Part shown: piece after piece, positions 1 through 7,873 of the stretch
Layout: every line of letters starts with the position of its first letter
Numbering within the stretch: the stretch's first letter is position 1
Origin: Microbispora rosea subsp. aerata
GTDB lineage: Bacteria > Actinomycetota > Actinomycetes > Streptosporangiales > Streptosporangiaceae
Direction of reading: 5' to 3'
Length of the DNA stretch: 64,000 nt
Assembly: GCF_014647835.1 (NCBI RefSeq)
Contig: NZ_BMPY01000006.1
Location: forward strand, 124,001 to 188,000
Position numbers and translations under genes: made by a program
The notes under the pieces: generated by a model
What the model was told of the DNA's origin: nothing
The model's database searches: none
What the model saw: only the letters and a program-made list of their open reading frames with translations

Positions 1-84
1 GAGGTCGGGCTCGGCCGGGATCTCGGGGATCCGCTTGCGCCGTGCGCGCCGCCAGTCTCCGGAAAGCACGTCCCGCCCGTACAT
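1..84 (-). CDS. DUF3097 family protein (5' end only, cut by window)
   Basis: Only the first 28 codons are present, reading from an ATG at 84 off the left edge of the window. The peptide begins MYGRDVLSGDWRR and continues with a PEIPAEPDL-like stretch, which resembles the N-terminus of the actinobacterial DUF3097 family, a gene commonly found beside hrcA. The function of that family is unknown to me. It lies 18 bases downstream of the membrane-protein gene on the same strand, so the two may be co-transcribed. The call rests on a short match and on gene context. Confidence 0.55.
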   Translation of the reverse strand, partial: MYGRDVLSGDWRRARRKRIPEIPAEPDL

Positions 85-102
85 GCGGGGAACGCTAGCA
101 AA

Positions 103-756
103 TCAGGCCACGCGGCGGCGGGCGGCGGAACGGCGCACCAGCACGACGACCGTCACGATCGCCGCGGTCAGGAAGCCGGCCAGGGGCAGCGCCACCAGCG
201 CGAGCGCGCCGCCCACCAGCCCGCCGACGTTGCCGGCGAGCTGCCTGCCGACGCCGAACCGCACCCCGTCGCCCTCGCAGGCGAGCTGGTAGGTGCCCGC
301 CTCCGGGACGCCGGCCTCGAACAGCAGCTCCCACGTCGTGCCGTTCAGCGTGACGGTCTGGGAGACGGCCGGCCGGGTCAGCCGCACCCCCGGGTCGGTG
401 CCGTCGCCGAGCCGGCAGCGGACGTCGGTGGGCTGGTCGACGGCCGCGTAGACCGCCGGCTTGTCCGCGGGGTCGAGCGCGACGCTCACCGACTGCCCGC
501 CCGGGAAGACCGTGGTGGGCGCGGCGTCGCCGACGGCGGAGAACAGGCCGCCGGCGAACCCGGAGACGCCCGCCGCCAGCAGCACCACGAAGAGCGCCCA
601 GGACAGGAAGATCCACAGCAGGCGGGGCCGGACCGGCCGGGGCACGGCGTACGACGGGGGAAAGGGCTGCGGCATCCGCGGGGCCGGGTCGAGCGGCGTG
701 GAATGCGGCACTCGCGTCGTCACGTCGGACGGCGCGGGAATGTGATCCTCATGCAT
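103..756 (-). CDS. Two-TM membrane protein, function unknown
   Basis: A 217-residue protein with a proline-rich cytoplasmic N-terminus (about 1-45), a hydrophobic segment at about 47-70, an extracytoplasmic domain of roughly 100 residues with two cysteines (CRL and CEG) that could form a disulfide, and a second hydrophobic segment at about 180-207 ending in a basic tail (RRSAARRR). This topology places the central domain outside the cell. It is divergent from hrcA. I recognise no family and propose no function. Confidence 0.8.
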   Translation of the reverse strand: MHEDHIPAPSDVTTRVPHSTPLDPAPRMPQPFPPSYAVPRPVRPRLLWIFLSWALFVVLLAAGVSGFAGGLFSAVGDAAPTTVFPGGQSVSVALDPADKPAVYAAVDQPTDVRCRLGDGTDPGVRLTRPAVSQTVTLNGTTWELLFEAGVPEAGTYQLACEGDGVRFGVGRQLAGNVGGLVGGALALVALPLAGFLTAAIVTVVVLVRRSAARRRVA

Positions 757-854
757 GGAATGAAGAGTCGACCCTGCCGCTTGTGGACGATTTGTATTCC
801 GCTTGTCCTAATGGCCATCGCGTTATCGCACCAGGTGGGGTGGTAGCCGTACAC

Positions 855-881
855 TTGGCACTCGGGAACACAGAGTGCCAG
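855..881 (+). promoter_or_regulatory. CIRCE operator for HrcA
   Basis: Inverted repeat TTGGCACTC, nine-base spacer, GAGTGCCAG. This matches the CIRCE consensus (TTAGCACTC-N9-GAGTGCTAA) in architecture and in all but a few arm positions. It ends 33 bases before the hrcA start, so HrcA very probably represses its own operon through it. Confidence 0.92.
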
Positions 882-914
882 AGTCGGTGTTTCCAGGCAC
901 AGGGAGGTGACACC

Positions 915-1928
915 TTGCTCGACGACCGCAAGCTCGCCGTCCTGCGCGCCATCGTCGAGGACTACGTGTCCACCAACGAGCCGGTGGGGTCCAAAGCCCT
1001 GGCGGACAGGCACAACCTCGGCGTCTCGCCGGCGACGATCCGCAACGACATGGCCGCGCTGGAGGAGCAGGGGTACATCACCCAGCCGCACACCAGCGCC
1101 GGCCGAGTGCCGACCGACAAGGGATATCGCCTGTTCGTCGACCGGCTGTCGCAGATCAAGCCGCTGTCAAGCGCGGAGCGCAGGGCCATCGAAACCTTCC
1201 TCGCGGGGGCTGTCGACCTCGACGAGATCGTCATGCGCACGGTGCGGCTGCTCGCGCAGCTCACCCGGCAGGTCGCGGTGGTCCAGTACCCCTCGCTCAC
1301 CAGGTCGTCGGTCCGCCATGTGGAGATCGTGCCGCTCGCGGAGCGCCGGGTCATGCTGGTGCTGATCACGAACACCGGGCGGGTCGAGCAGCGGGTGGTC
1401 GACCTCCCGGAGCCCATCGCCGACGACCGGATCGCGAACCTGCGCGCGGTGCTCAACGCGTGCCTGGACGGATGCGGTCTGTCCCAGGTGCCGGAGACCG
1501 TGGCCGACGTTCCCGATCGGCTGCCCCCGGAGGACCGGCCGGTGGCGGCCACGATCCTGTCCGTGCTGCTCGAGACGCTCGTCGAGCGGCACGAGGAAAA
1601 GATCGTCTTCGGCGGGACGGCCAACCTGGCGGCGGCCGACTTCAGCGTCGGCCTGCGCGACGTGCTGGAGGCGCTGGAGGAGCAGGTCGTCCTCATCCGC
1701 CTGCTGGGAGAGACCGGCGGGCTGTCCGACATCACCGTCCGCATCGGATCCGAGAACCCCTACAGCGGGCTGCGCGGCACCTCTATCGTGGCCGCCGGAT
1801 ACGGTTCGGGCGACAAGGAACTGGCCCGGCTCGGAGTGCTGGGCCCGACACGAATGGACTATCCGGTGACGATGGGTGCGGTACGCGCGGTGGCGCGTTA
1901 CGTCGGCCAGATCCTGGCGGGGTCATAA
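915..1928 (+). CDS. hrcA: Heat-inducible transcription repressor HrcA
   Basis: A 337-residue repressor of heat-shock genes. The N-terminal winged helix contains the family signature [20 protein letters not shown], followed by [12 protein letters not shown]; the rest is the GAF-like dimerisation and inserted domain. The start is a TTG at 915, six bases after a strong Shine-Dalgarno GGGAGGTGA (902-910), because the family always begins close to [16 protein letters not shown]; the longer reading frame upstream would run through the CIRCE operator. It is followed without a gap by dnaJ (TAA at 1926-1928, GTG at 1929), so both are one transcript under HrcA autoregulation. Confidence 0.95.
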   Translation: MLDDRKLAVLRAIVEDYVSTNEPVGSKALADRHNLGVSPATIRNDMAALEEQGYITQPHTSAGRVPTDKGYRLFVDRLSQIKPLSSAERRAIETFLAGAVDLDEIVMRTVRLLAQLTRQVAVVQYPSLTRSSVRHVEIVPLAERRVMLVLITNTGRVEQRVVDLPEPIADDRIANLRAVLNACLDGCGLSQVPETVADVPDRLPPEDRPVAATILSVLLETLVERHEEKIVFGGTANLAAADFSVGLRDVLEALEEQVVLIRLLGETGGLSDITVRIGSENPYSGLRGTSIVAAGYGSGDKELARLGVLGPTRMDYPVTMGAVRAVARYVGQILAGS

Positions 1929-3065
1929 GTGTCCAACGACTACTACGCGACCCTTGGCGTACGGCGCGATGCCAGCCAAGAAGAGATCAAGAAGGCCTAC
2001 CGCCGTCTCGCCCGTCAGCTGCACCCGGACGTCAACCCCGATCCGGAGACCCAGGAGCGGTTCAAGGAGATCAACCAGGCGTACGAGGTGCTGTCCGACG
2101 CGGGCAAGCGCCGCATGTACGACATGGGCGCCGACCCGCTCGGCGGCGGTGCTGCGGGAGCCGGGGCCGCGGGCTTCGGCGCGGGCTTCCCGTTCAGCGA
2201 CATCATGGACGCCTTCTTCGGCACGGCCGGCGCCGCGCGCGGGCCTCGCTCGCGCGCGCGCCGGGGGCGCAACGCCACCATCCGGGTCGAGCTCGATCTG
2301 GCGGAGGCGGCCTTCGGCACGACCCGCGAGATCGTCGTGGACACGGCCGTGCTCTGCGACGTCTGCCAGGGCTCTGGGGCGGCGGCCGGCACCCACCCCG
2401 ACACCTGCGACATGTGCCACGGGCGCGGCGAGGTCTCGCAGGTGACCCGTTCGTTCCTCGGCCAGGTGATGACCTCCCGGCCCTGCCCGCAGTGCGGCGG
2501 GTACGGCAGCGTCATCCGGCACCCCTGCATGGAGTGCTCCGGCGAGGGCCGGGTCAGGACCCGGCGCACGATCAAGGTCAGGATCCCGGCCGGCGTCGAG
2601 GACGGCACGCACATCCAGCTCGCCGGCGAGGGCGAGGTCGGCCCGGGCGGCGGGCCTCCCGGCGACCTGTTCCTGGAGATCGCCGAGCGGCCGCACCAGA
2701 TCTTCGAGCGGCGTGGTGACGACCTGCACTGCACCGTGCACATCCCGATGACCGCCGCCGCGCTCGGCACCACGCTGACGATCGAGACCCTCGACGGCGC
2801 CGAGGACATCGACGTACGGCCCGGCACCCAGGCCGGCCAGGTCATCCCCCTGTACGGCAAGGGCGTCCAGCGGCTCAACGAGAACGGCAGGGGCGACCTG
2901 CTGATCCACGTGAACGTCGAGACGCCGACCAAGCTCGACTCGCAGCAGGAGGAGCTGCTGCGCGAGCTGGCGAAGCTGCGCGGGGAGGAGCGGCCGCCCG
3001 GCAAGTTCTCGCCGGGCCAGCAGGGCTTCTTCTCCCGCCTGCGGGACGCCTTCAACGGCCGCTGA
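1929..3065 (+). CDS. dnaJ: Chaperone protein DnaJ (DnaJ2 type)
   Basis: A 378-residue co-chaperone that stimulates the DnaK ATPase and holds unfolded clients. Domain order is complete: J domain at 1-70 with HPD at 32-34, Gly/Phe-rich linker at about 70-110, zinc domain at 143-208 with four CxxCxGxG-type motifs ([32 protein letters not shown]), then the C-terminal substrate-binding domains. GTG start directly abutting the hrcA stop. This is the hrcA-linked copy; actinomycetes usually carry a second dnaJ with dnaK elsewhere (family knowledge). Confidence 0.96.
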   Translation: MSNDYYATLGVRRDASQEEIKKAYRRLARQLHPDVNPDPETQERFKEINQAYEVLSDAGKRRMYDMGADPLGGGAAGAGAAGFGAGFPFSDIMDAFFGTAGAARGPRSRARRGRNATIRVELDLAEAAFGTTREIVVDTAVLCDVCQGSGAAAGTHPDTCDMCHGRGEVSQVTRSFLGQVMTSRPCPQCGGYGSVIRHPCMECSGEGRVRTRRTIKVRIPAGVEDGTHIQLAGEGEVGPGGGPPGDLFLEIAERPHQIFERRGDDLHCTVHIPMTAAALGTTLTIETLDGAEDIDVRPGTQAGQVIPLYGKGVQRLNENGRGDLLIHVNVETPTKLDSQQEELLRELAKLRGEERPPGKFSPGQQGFFSRLRDAFNGR

Positions 3066-3074
3066 GCCGGCCGC

Positions 3075-3176
3075 ATGAGCGAGCGAATCGGCAGGCATGG
3101 CGGGTTTCGCGGGGTGCCGGCCTGCGTGCCTGCGGCACGGCCGTACTCCGGGCCGTCGGGCGAGGAGGTGGCGTGA
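3075..3176 (+). CDS. Mini-ORF 1 of three coupled leader ORFs before rsmE
   Basis: A 33-codon frame (ATG at 3075) starting MSERIGRHGG and ending in PSGEEVA. Its TGA (3174-3176) overlaps the GTG of the next mini-ORF by four bases (GTGA). The last codons GAG GAG GTG double as a Shine-Dalgarno for the next start. No strong ribosome site precedes this first frame. Whether a stable peptide is made is unknown; the arrangement suggests translational coupling rather than a functional product. Confidence 0.35.
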   Translation: MSERIGRHGGFRGVPACVPAARPYSGPSGEEVA

Positions 3177-3256
3177 GCGAGCGGAGCGAGCGAGCCGGTG
3201 AGCACAGTGCGTTTCGCTCATGCGACTCCGGGCCGTCGGGCGAGGAGGTGGCGTGA
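3173..3256 (+). CDS. Mini-ORF 2 of three coupled leader ORFs before rsmE
   Basis: A 27-codon frame starting MSERSERAGEHSAF, GTG start with Shine-Dalgarno GAGGAGG about seven bases upstream. Its stop overlaps the next GTG by four bases. The peptide is nearly identical to mini-ORF 3 because both are encoded by the 80-bp tandem repeat. Confidence 0.4.
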   Translation: MSERSERAGEHSAFRSCDSGPSGEEVA

Positions 3257-3336
3257 GCGAGCGGAGCGAGCGAGCCGGTGAGCACAGTGCGTTTCGCTCA
3301 TGCGACTCCGAGCCGTCAGGCGAGGAGGTGGCATGA
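3253..3336 (+). CDS. Mini-ORF 3 of three coupled leader ORFs before rsmE
   Basis: A 27-codon frame that differs from mini-ORF 2 by one residue (Gly to Glu in the DSxPSGEEVA end). Its TGA at 3334-3336 overlaps the ATG of rsmE at 3333 (ATGA), so ribosomes ending here would be placed to restart on rsmE. Confidence 0.4.
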   Translation: MSERSERAGEHSAFRSCDSEPSGEEVA

Positions 3337-4067
3337 GCGTTCCCGTGTTCCTGTCGGACGCGGTCGGCCAGGAGACGGACACGATCGTTCTCGACGGGCC
3401 GGAGGGCCGGCATGCGGCGGCCGTACGGCGTATGCGGCCGGGGGAGCGGATCGATCTGACCGACGGCGCGGGGCGGGTGGCCGAGTGCACGGTCACGGCG
3501 GCGGGCAGGGACTCGTTGACCGCCGAGGTGCTGCGCCGGTTCGAGGTCCCGCCACCCCGCCCGAGGCTCGTGGTCGTGCAGGGCCTGCCCAAGGGCGACC
3601 GGGGTGAGCTCGCGGTCGAGATGATGACCGAGGCTGGGGTCGACGTGATCGTGCCCTGGGCCGCCGCCCGCTGCGTCACGCAGTGGAAGGGCGACCGGGC
3701 CGCCAAGTCCCTGGCCCGCTGGCGCGCCACGGCCCGTGAGGCGGCCAAGCAGTCCCGGCGTTTTCATCTGCCGGAGGTGACCGAGCAGGCCACGACCGCG
3801 GAGGTCGGCGCGCTCGTCTCGGCGGCGTCGCTCGCGGTCGTGCTGCACGAGGAGGCGGCCGAGCCGCTGAGCCGCCTGCCTCTGCCGGAGGAGCCTGGCG
3901 ACATCGTGATGATCGTGGGCCCGGAGGGCGGCGTCGCCGAGGAGGAGATCGCGGTGTTCCGGGAGGCGGGAGCCGTACCGGCGCTGCTGGGGCCGACGGT
4001 GCTGCGCACCTCGACGGCGGGCGTGGCCGCGGCGGCCGTCCTGCTGTCCCGCTGCGGCCGCTGGTGA
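3333..4067 (+). CDS. rsmE: 16S rRNA (uracil-1498-N3)-methyltransferase RsmE
   Basis: A 244-residue SPOUT-class methyltransferase that methylates U1498 of 16S rRNA in the 30S subunit using S-adenosylmethionine. N-terminal PUA-like domain about 1-70, then the SPOUT fold with the SAM-binding trefoil-knot signatures IVGPEGG (194-200) and LGPTVLRTSTA (219-229). The ATG at 3333 follows GAGGAGG and overlaps the last upstream mini-ORF. In actinobacteria rsmE commonly follows dnaJ, which fits. The 267-base leader between dnaJ and rsmE is unusual and is made mostly of the duplicated mini-ORF unit. Confidence 0.95.
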   Translation: MSVPVFLSDAVGQETDTIVLDGPEGRHAAAVRRMRPGERIDLTDGAGRVAECTVTAAGRDSLTAEVLRRFEVPPPRPRLVVVQGLPKGDRGELAVEMMTEAGVDVIVPWAAARCVTQWKGDRAAKSLARWRATAREAAKQSRRFHLPEVTEQATTAEVGALVSAASLAVVLHEEAAEPLSRLPLPEEPGDIVMIVGPEGGVAEEEIAVFREAGAVPALLGPTVLRTSTAGVAAAAVLLSRCGRW

Positions 4068-4539
4068 CCGCCGCCGCGGGAAACGCATCTCGCGAAAAGG
4101 TCTGGCTGCGCGCGCCGAAGGTTTTCACCTGCCACGATCTCGGACGGCGCGCCCGGGGGACGTGATCTGCGGCACCGCCGCCCGCAGGCGGGAGCTGGAG
4201 TAATGGCACGCGTCGGCGAGCCGCGGGCAGGCCGGGCTTTCACCGCGGGCGCCGGCTTATGCAGACCGGGCCGACCGGTGGCGGACCCGGCACAGCGGGC
4301 GGAAGAGCCAGGGCCCGGATCGCCGTCGGTTGCGCGATCGGCGTTCCGACGTGAAAGCGCGCAGGCGTCCGGGCGCGTGAGGATCTCGCGTCGACTCGGC
4401 TCCCGGGGACGCCTAGGGAGCGCGGACCTGCGGCGCACGATCGGCCACTCCACCCGGAGCCCGGCCGTCCACCGGGATCCGCCGCACTGGAAGCACCCAG
4501 GTGACCGCCCGTCGGGCCTGGGATGACGGGCGGGCCGGG
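4068..4539. other. Intergenic gap between convergent rsmE and anti-sigma-like gene
   Basis: 472 bases. A 107-codon frame (4203-4526, plus strand) has a weak GGAG upstream but an arginine/glycine/serine-biased composition with no recognisable domain, so I do not call it. No clear terminator hairpin with a T tract is visible. Confidence 0.5.
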
Positions 4540-5229
4540 TCAGGGGGTGGCCGGCGTCTCGCTCACCGATGCGATCGAGGGAGCCGGCGTGGGCGTCGGG
4601 CTCGCGGGCACCGTGGGCACGGCCGTCGTGGGCGCCGGCCGCGAGGGGCGGGGACGGGGGCGGGCCGAGCGCGTGGGCGTCACGACGGGCGAGTGCGTCA
4701 CCGGCGTCGGCTCGCACGTCGGCGGCATGATCCCGTCGGGCTCGACCACCCCGGGCTGGGGAGTGGGCGTGACGCAGGGATCGGACGGCGACGGCGACGG
4801 CGACGGCCTGCTGGTGGCGCCCGTCCTGAGCGTCGGCGACGGGCTCGGCCGCGCGCGCGTCGGGCTCGGGGTGACGGGCACGATCACGACCGGCCGTGAG
4901 GGCTGCTGGACCGGCGGCCGGGTCATCGACGAGGTGTCTTGGGTGGTCTCGTGCTCGTCGCCGGCGAGAGGGCTGATGCCTGTGGACTGCGCGACCTGGT
5001 CGCGCAGGCCGGGGACGACCATGACGACCGCGCCCGCCACGAGCATGGCCCCCGCGGCGGCCGCCCCGACGCGCCACCACAGCATGTTCCGCAGGCGGCG
5101 CATGCCGCGCTGGTCGATCCGCCGGCGAATGATCTCGAGTCCATCGGGAGACGGCACGACCGAGTCCGCCTCCGCGCGCAGGGCACGGCGGAGCAACTCG
5201 CCGTACTCGTCGTCGGGCGAGAAGGTCAT
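4540..5229 (-). CDS. Putative membrane anti-sigma partner with P/S/T-rich exterior
   Basis: A 229-residue single-pass protein: a charged cytoplasmic N-terminus of about 48 residues, one hydrophobic helix at about 52-72, then a long extracytoplasmic region dominated by proline, serine and threonine (TPSPTRARPSPSP-like stretches) with two cysteines. Its ATG overlaps the stop of the sigma-factor gene (ATGA at 5226-5229), which strongly suggests tight co-expression. It lacks the zinc anti-sigma HxxxCxxC motif, so the anti-sigma role is inferred from position and topology only; the tail resembles cell-wall-spanning stalks. Confidence 0.75.
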   Translation of the reverse strand: MTFSPDDEYGELLRRALRAEADSVVPSPDGLEIIRRRIDQRGMRRLRNMLWWRVGAAAAGAMLVAGAVVMVVPGLRDQVAQSTGISPLAGDEHETTQDTSSMTRPPVQQPSRPVVIVPVTPSPTRARPSPSPTLRTGATSRPSPSPSPSDPCVTPTPQPGVVEPDGIMPPTCEPTPVTHSPVVTPTRSARPRPRPSRPAPTTAVPTVPASPTPTPAPSIASVSETPATP

Positions 5230-5888
5230 GAGAATTGCTCCAGTGCCATCCGTAGTGCGGCCATGCCCCGGGCTGTGTGACTCTTCACCGCGCCCTTGCT
5301 GATGCCCATCGCGTGCGCGATCTCGGCCTCCGACAGGTCGCCGTAGTATCGCAGCACCAGCGCCTCGCGCTGGCGGGTGGGTAAGCGGCGCAGCGCCTCG
5401 ATGACGGCCGAGCGCTCCAGCTCGCCGATCGCGCCGTTCTCCGCGCTCGGCGCGTCCGGCAGCCCCTTCGGTGCGTACTTCTCGACGACCGCGCGGTGCC
5501 GCAGCACCGAACGCGATCGGTTGACGACCGATTGGCGAAGGTAGGCCAGTGCCTTGTCGGTGTCTCTCAGCCTGCGCCAGGCGCCGTGGAGGGCGACGAA
5601 CGCATCCTGAACGACCTCTTCCGAGCTGGCCACGTCACGCACCAGCAGCACGGCGAGACGCACCAGTGACCGATAGTGAGCGCTGTAGAGCGCCGTCACG
5701 GCCATGTCGGCGTCCCATCCGACGGGCACCGTCCCCAACGACCTGTCGGCCACGAGGGTCTCGGTGGTCACATCGATAGGACGCTCGTCATCCTCGGGGG
5801 GTTTACGTTCTTCCGAATCATGAGAGGGCATGGCCCAGCGGTGTCCTCGCCCGACACTAGGGGGGTTTTCTGGTGCAGTCTCGCACAC
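5226..5888 (-). CDS. ECF RNA polymerase sigma factor (SigE/SigM-like)
   Basis: A protein of about 220 residues with region 2 (YSAHYRSLVRLAVLLVRDVASSEEVVQDAF, here described by its key AEEVVQDAF-type core) and region 4 (LPTRQREALVLRYYGDLSEA ... GISKGAVKSHTARGMAAL). It should direct RNA polymerase to a small extracytoplasmic-stress regulon. The start is uncertain: GTG at 5888 or ATG at 5831 (MPSHDSEERK); neither has a good ribosome site. The overlapping downstream membrane gene is the likely regulator. It is divergent from the HIT gene with only about 60 bases between. Confidence 0.9.
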   Translation of the reverse strand: MCETAPENPPSVGRGHRWAMPSHDSEERKPPEDDERPIDVTTETLVADRSLGTVPVGWDADMAVTALYSAHYRSLVRLAVLLVRDVASSEEVVQDAFVALHGAWRRLRDTDKALAYLRQSVVNRSRSVLRHRAVVEKYAPKGLPDAPSAENGAIGELERSAVIEALRRLPTRQREALVLRYYGDLSEAEIAHAMGISKGAVKSHTARGMAALRMALEQFS

Positions 5889-5936
5889 TCACATTAGCCG
5901 GGGGGATCATTGCAGTCATCAACTACTGTGAACGGC

Positions 5937-5942
5937 TAGGCT
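5937..5942 (+). promoter_or_regulatory. -10 element TAGGCT of a leaderless promoter
   Basis: TAGGCT ends seven bases before the GTG start of the HIT gene and no Shine-Dalgarno lies between, which is the usual geometry of actinobacterial leaderless mRNAs. A TTGCAG at about 5910 could be a -35 but the spacing is long. Confidence 0.45.
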
Positions 5943-5949
5943 TTCGCGC

Positions 5950-6294
5950 GTGAGCGACTGCCTCTTCTGCAAGATCGTGGCCAAAGAGATCCCGGCGGAC
6001 ATCGTCTTGGAAGCCGGGCGGGCGCTGGCCTTCCGCGACATCAACCCGCAGGCCCCGACGCACGTGCTCGTCGTGCCCAAGGCTCATCACGAGAACGCCG
6101 CCGCGCTGGCGGCGGCCGACGACGGTCTCGCCGACGACCTGCTCAAGGCCTGCCACGCGGTCGCCGTGAAGGAGGGCGTGGCCGAGACCGGTTACCGGAT
6201 CGTGTTCAACACCGGAGCGGGTGCCGGGCAGACGGTGTTTCACGTCCACGCGCACGTGCTCGGCGGCCGGAGCCTCACCTGGCCCCCCGGCTGA
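5950..6294 (+). CDS. HIT domain protein
   Basis: A 114-residue histidine-triad protein, a nucleotide phosphoramidase/hydrolase family of the cytoplasm. The HIT active-site motif HVHAH is at 98-102, preceded by the conserved FNTGAGAGQTV; CLFCKI at 4-9 is the typical N-terminus. The GTG start at 5950 has no ribosome site and is probably the transcript start. It precedes phoH by about 54 bases, as in many actinobacteria. Confidence 0.93.
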   Translation: MSDCLFCKIVAKEIPADIVLEAGRALAFRDINPQAPTHVLVVPKAHHENAAALAAADDGLADDLLKACHAVAVKEGVAETGYRIVFNTGAGAGQTVFHVHAHVLGGRSLTWPPG

Positions 6295-6348
6295 CCGACT
6301 AGAGTGGGGAGGGAATTAGGGAGGCGATCAGGGCCGCAAGGGCCGCCC

Positions 6349-7371
6349 ATGTCCGAGTCACAGCAAATCAACAAGACCCAGGCCAAGGTAGTCATCCCCG
6401 AGGGGCAGCCGATGGTCAGCCTCCTCGGGTCGGGTGACGAGCTGCTGCGGGTCGTCGAGGGCGCCTTCAGCGCCGACATCCACGTGCGGGGCAACGAGAT
6501 CACGATCACCGGCAGTCCCGAGGAGAGCGGCGTCGTCGTACGCCTCTTCGAGGAGCTGGTGGAACTGGTCGGCTCGGGTGCCGAGCTGTCCCCAGACGCG
6601 GTCGAGCGCAGCATCCACATGCTGCGGCAGGCCACCGCCCGTCCGGCCGAGGTCCTGTCCCTGGACATCCTGTCCGCCAGGGGCCGCACCATCCGTCCGA
6701 AGACGGTGAACCAGAAACGGTACGTCGACGCGATCGACAGGCACACCATCGTCTTCGGCATCGGCCCGGCCGGTACCGGCAAGACGTACCTGGCGATGGC
6801 GAAGGCCGTGAAAGCCCTGCAGAACAAGCGGGTCAACCGGATCATTCTCACCCGTCCCGCCGTCGAGGCGGGGGAGCGGCTAGGCTTCCTGCCCGGCACG
6901 CTCTACGAGAAGATCGACCCGTATCTGCGGCCTCTGTACGACGCGCTGCACGACATGATCGACCCCGAGTCGATCCCCCGCCTGATGTCGGCGGGGACGA
7001 TCGAGGTCGCGCCGCTCGCGTACATGCGCGGCCGGACCCTCAACGACGCCTTCATCATCTTGGACGAGGCGCAGAACACCTCGCCCGAGCAGATGAAGAT
7101 GTTCCTGACCCGGCTCGGGTTCAACTCGAAGATCGTGGTCACGGGCGACGTGACCCAGATCGACCTGCCCGGCGGCCAGGAAAGCGGCCTGAAGGTCGTA
7201 CAGCAGATCCTCGAGGGCATCGAGGACATCCATTTCAGCAGGCTGACCAGCTCCGACGTCGTACGGCACAAGCTGGTGAGCGACATCGTCGACGCCTACG
7301 GCCGTTACGACGCCGCCATGGCCTCGGAGCCGCGCGCCATCAACAAGCGGCCGCGGAACAACCGGCGGTGA
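6349..7371 (+). CDS. PhoH-family P-loop ATPase
   Basis: A 340-residue PhoH-like protein, an ATPase thought to act with YbeY in RNA metabolism. An N-terminal KH-like segment (about 20-75) precedes the P-loop GPAGTGKT (139-146) and the Walker B IILDEAQN (about 233-240); GDVTQIDLPGGQ is also a family signature. I place the start at the ATG at 6349 (MSESQQINKT) rather than the upstream in-frame codon at 6304 because family members begin near this point. It is followed by ybeY after about 28 bases. Confidence 0.94.
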   Translation: MSESQQINKTQAKVVIPEGQPMVSLLGSGDELLRVVEGAFSADIHVRGNEITITGSPEESGVVVRLFEELVELVGSGAELSPDAVERSIHMLRQATARPAEVLSLDILSARGRTIRPKTVNQKRYVDAIDRHTIVFGIGPAGTGKTYLAMAKAVKALQNKRVNRIILTRPAVEAGERLGFLPGTLYEKIDPYLRPLYDALHDMIDPESIPRLMSAGTIEVAPLAYMRGRTLNDAFIILDEAQNTSPEQMKMFLTRLGFNSKIVVTGDVTQIDLPGGQESGLKVVQQILEGIEDIHFSRLTSSDVVRHKLVSDIVDAYGRYDAAMASEPRAINKRPRNNRR

Positions 7372-7399
7372 GCGCGGCCATGACGGGTGAGGAGACCCC

Positions 7400-7873
7400 G
7401 TGAGCATCGAGGTGGCCAACGAGTCCGGCGTCGAGGTCGACGAGTCGGCGCTGGTCGAGCTGGCCGGGCATGTGCTCGGCCGGATGGGCGTCAACCCGCT
7501 GGCCGAGCTGTCGATCCTGGTGGTCGACGAGGCGGCGATGGCCGAGCTGCACGAGCAGTGGATGGGCGAGCCGGGCCCGACCGACGTGCTGGCCTTCCCC
7601 ATGGACGAGCTGCGGCCCAACGTCGGAGGCCGGGACGAGGACACCTCCCCCGACCCGGCGCTGCTCGGCGACGTGGTGCTGTGCCCCCAGGTGGCGGCCA
7701 AGCAGGCGGCCGAGGCCGGGCACAGCGCGCAGGACGAGCTGGAGCTGCTGTGCACGCACGGCATCTTGCACCTGCTCGGCTACGACCACGCCGAGCCGGA
7801 GGAGCACGCGGAGATGTTCGGGCTGCAGGACGAGCTGCTCGGAGCCTGGCGGGAGGTGCGGCGTAAGCCGTGA
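7400..7873 (+). CDS. ybeY: Endoribonuclease YbeY
   Basis: A 157-residue metal-dependent endoribonuclease for 16S rRNA 3'-end maturation and ribosome quality control. The zinc-binding signature [11 protein letters not shown] supplies H120, H124 and H130. GTG start; its TGA overlaps the next GTG by four bases (GTGA), coupling it to the CorC-like gene. The phoH-ybeY-corC-era order is conserved widely. Confidence 0.96.
   Translation: MSIEVANESGVEVDESALVELAGHVLGRMGVNPLAELSILVVDEAAMAELHEQWMGEPGPTDVLAFPMDELRPNVGGRDEDTSPDPALLGDVVLCPQVAAKQAAEAGHSAQDELELLCTHGILHLLGYDHAEPEEHAEMFGLQDELLGAWREVRRKP

Larger units (their letters stand above)
3145..3339 (+). repeat. 80-bp tandem repeat (2.4 copies) carrying SD and start codon
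   Basis: Copies begin at 3145, 3225 and 3305 (partial, running into rsmE). The first two copies are identical over 80 bases; the third differs at a few positions, including the change of GTG to ATG that gives the rsmE start. Each copy contains GAGGAGGTGGC followed by a start codon and the purine-rich run GAGCGAGCGGAGCGAGCGAG, and TGAGCGA / TCGCTCA arms that can pair. It looks like a recent segmental duplication of a translation-initiation region. Confidence 0.9.

Noticed and set aside
1923-4088. 721-codon open frame on the minus strand across dnaJ and rsmE
   Set aside because: Antisense shadow of two clear genes; Arg/Ala/Gly/Pro-rich with no domain, expected in high-GC DNA.
4203-4526. 107-codon plus-strand frame between rsmE and the anti-sigma-like gene
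   Set aside because: Low-complexity Arg/Gly/Ser composition, weak ribosome site, no domain.
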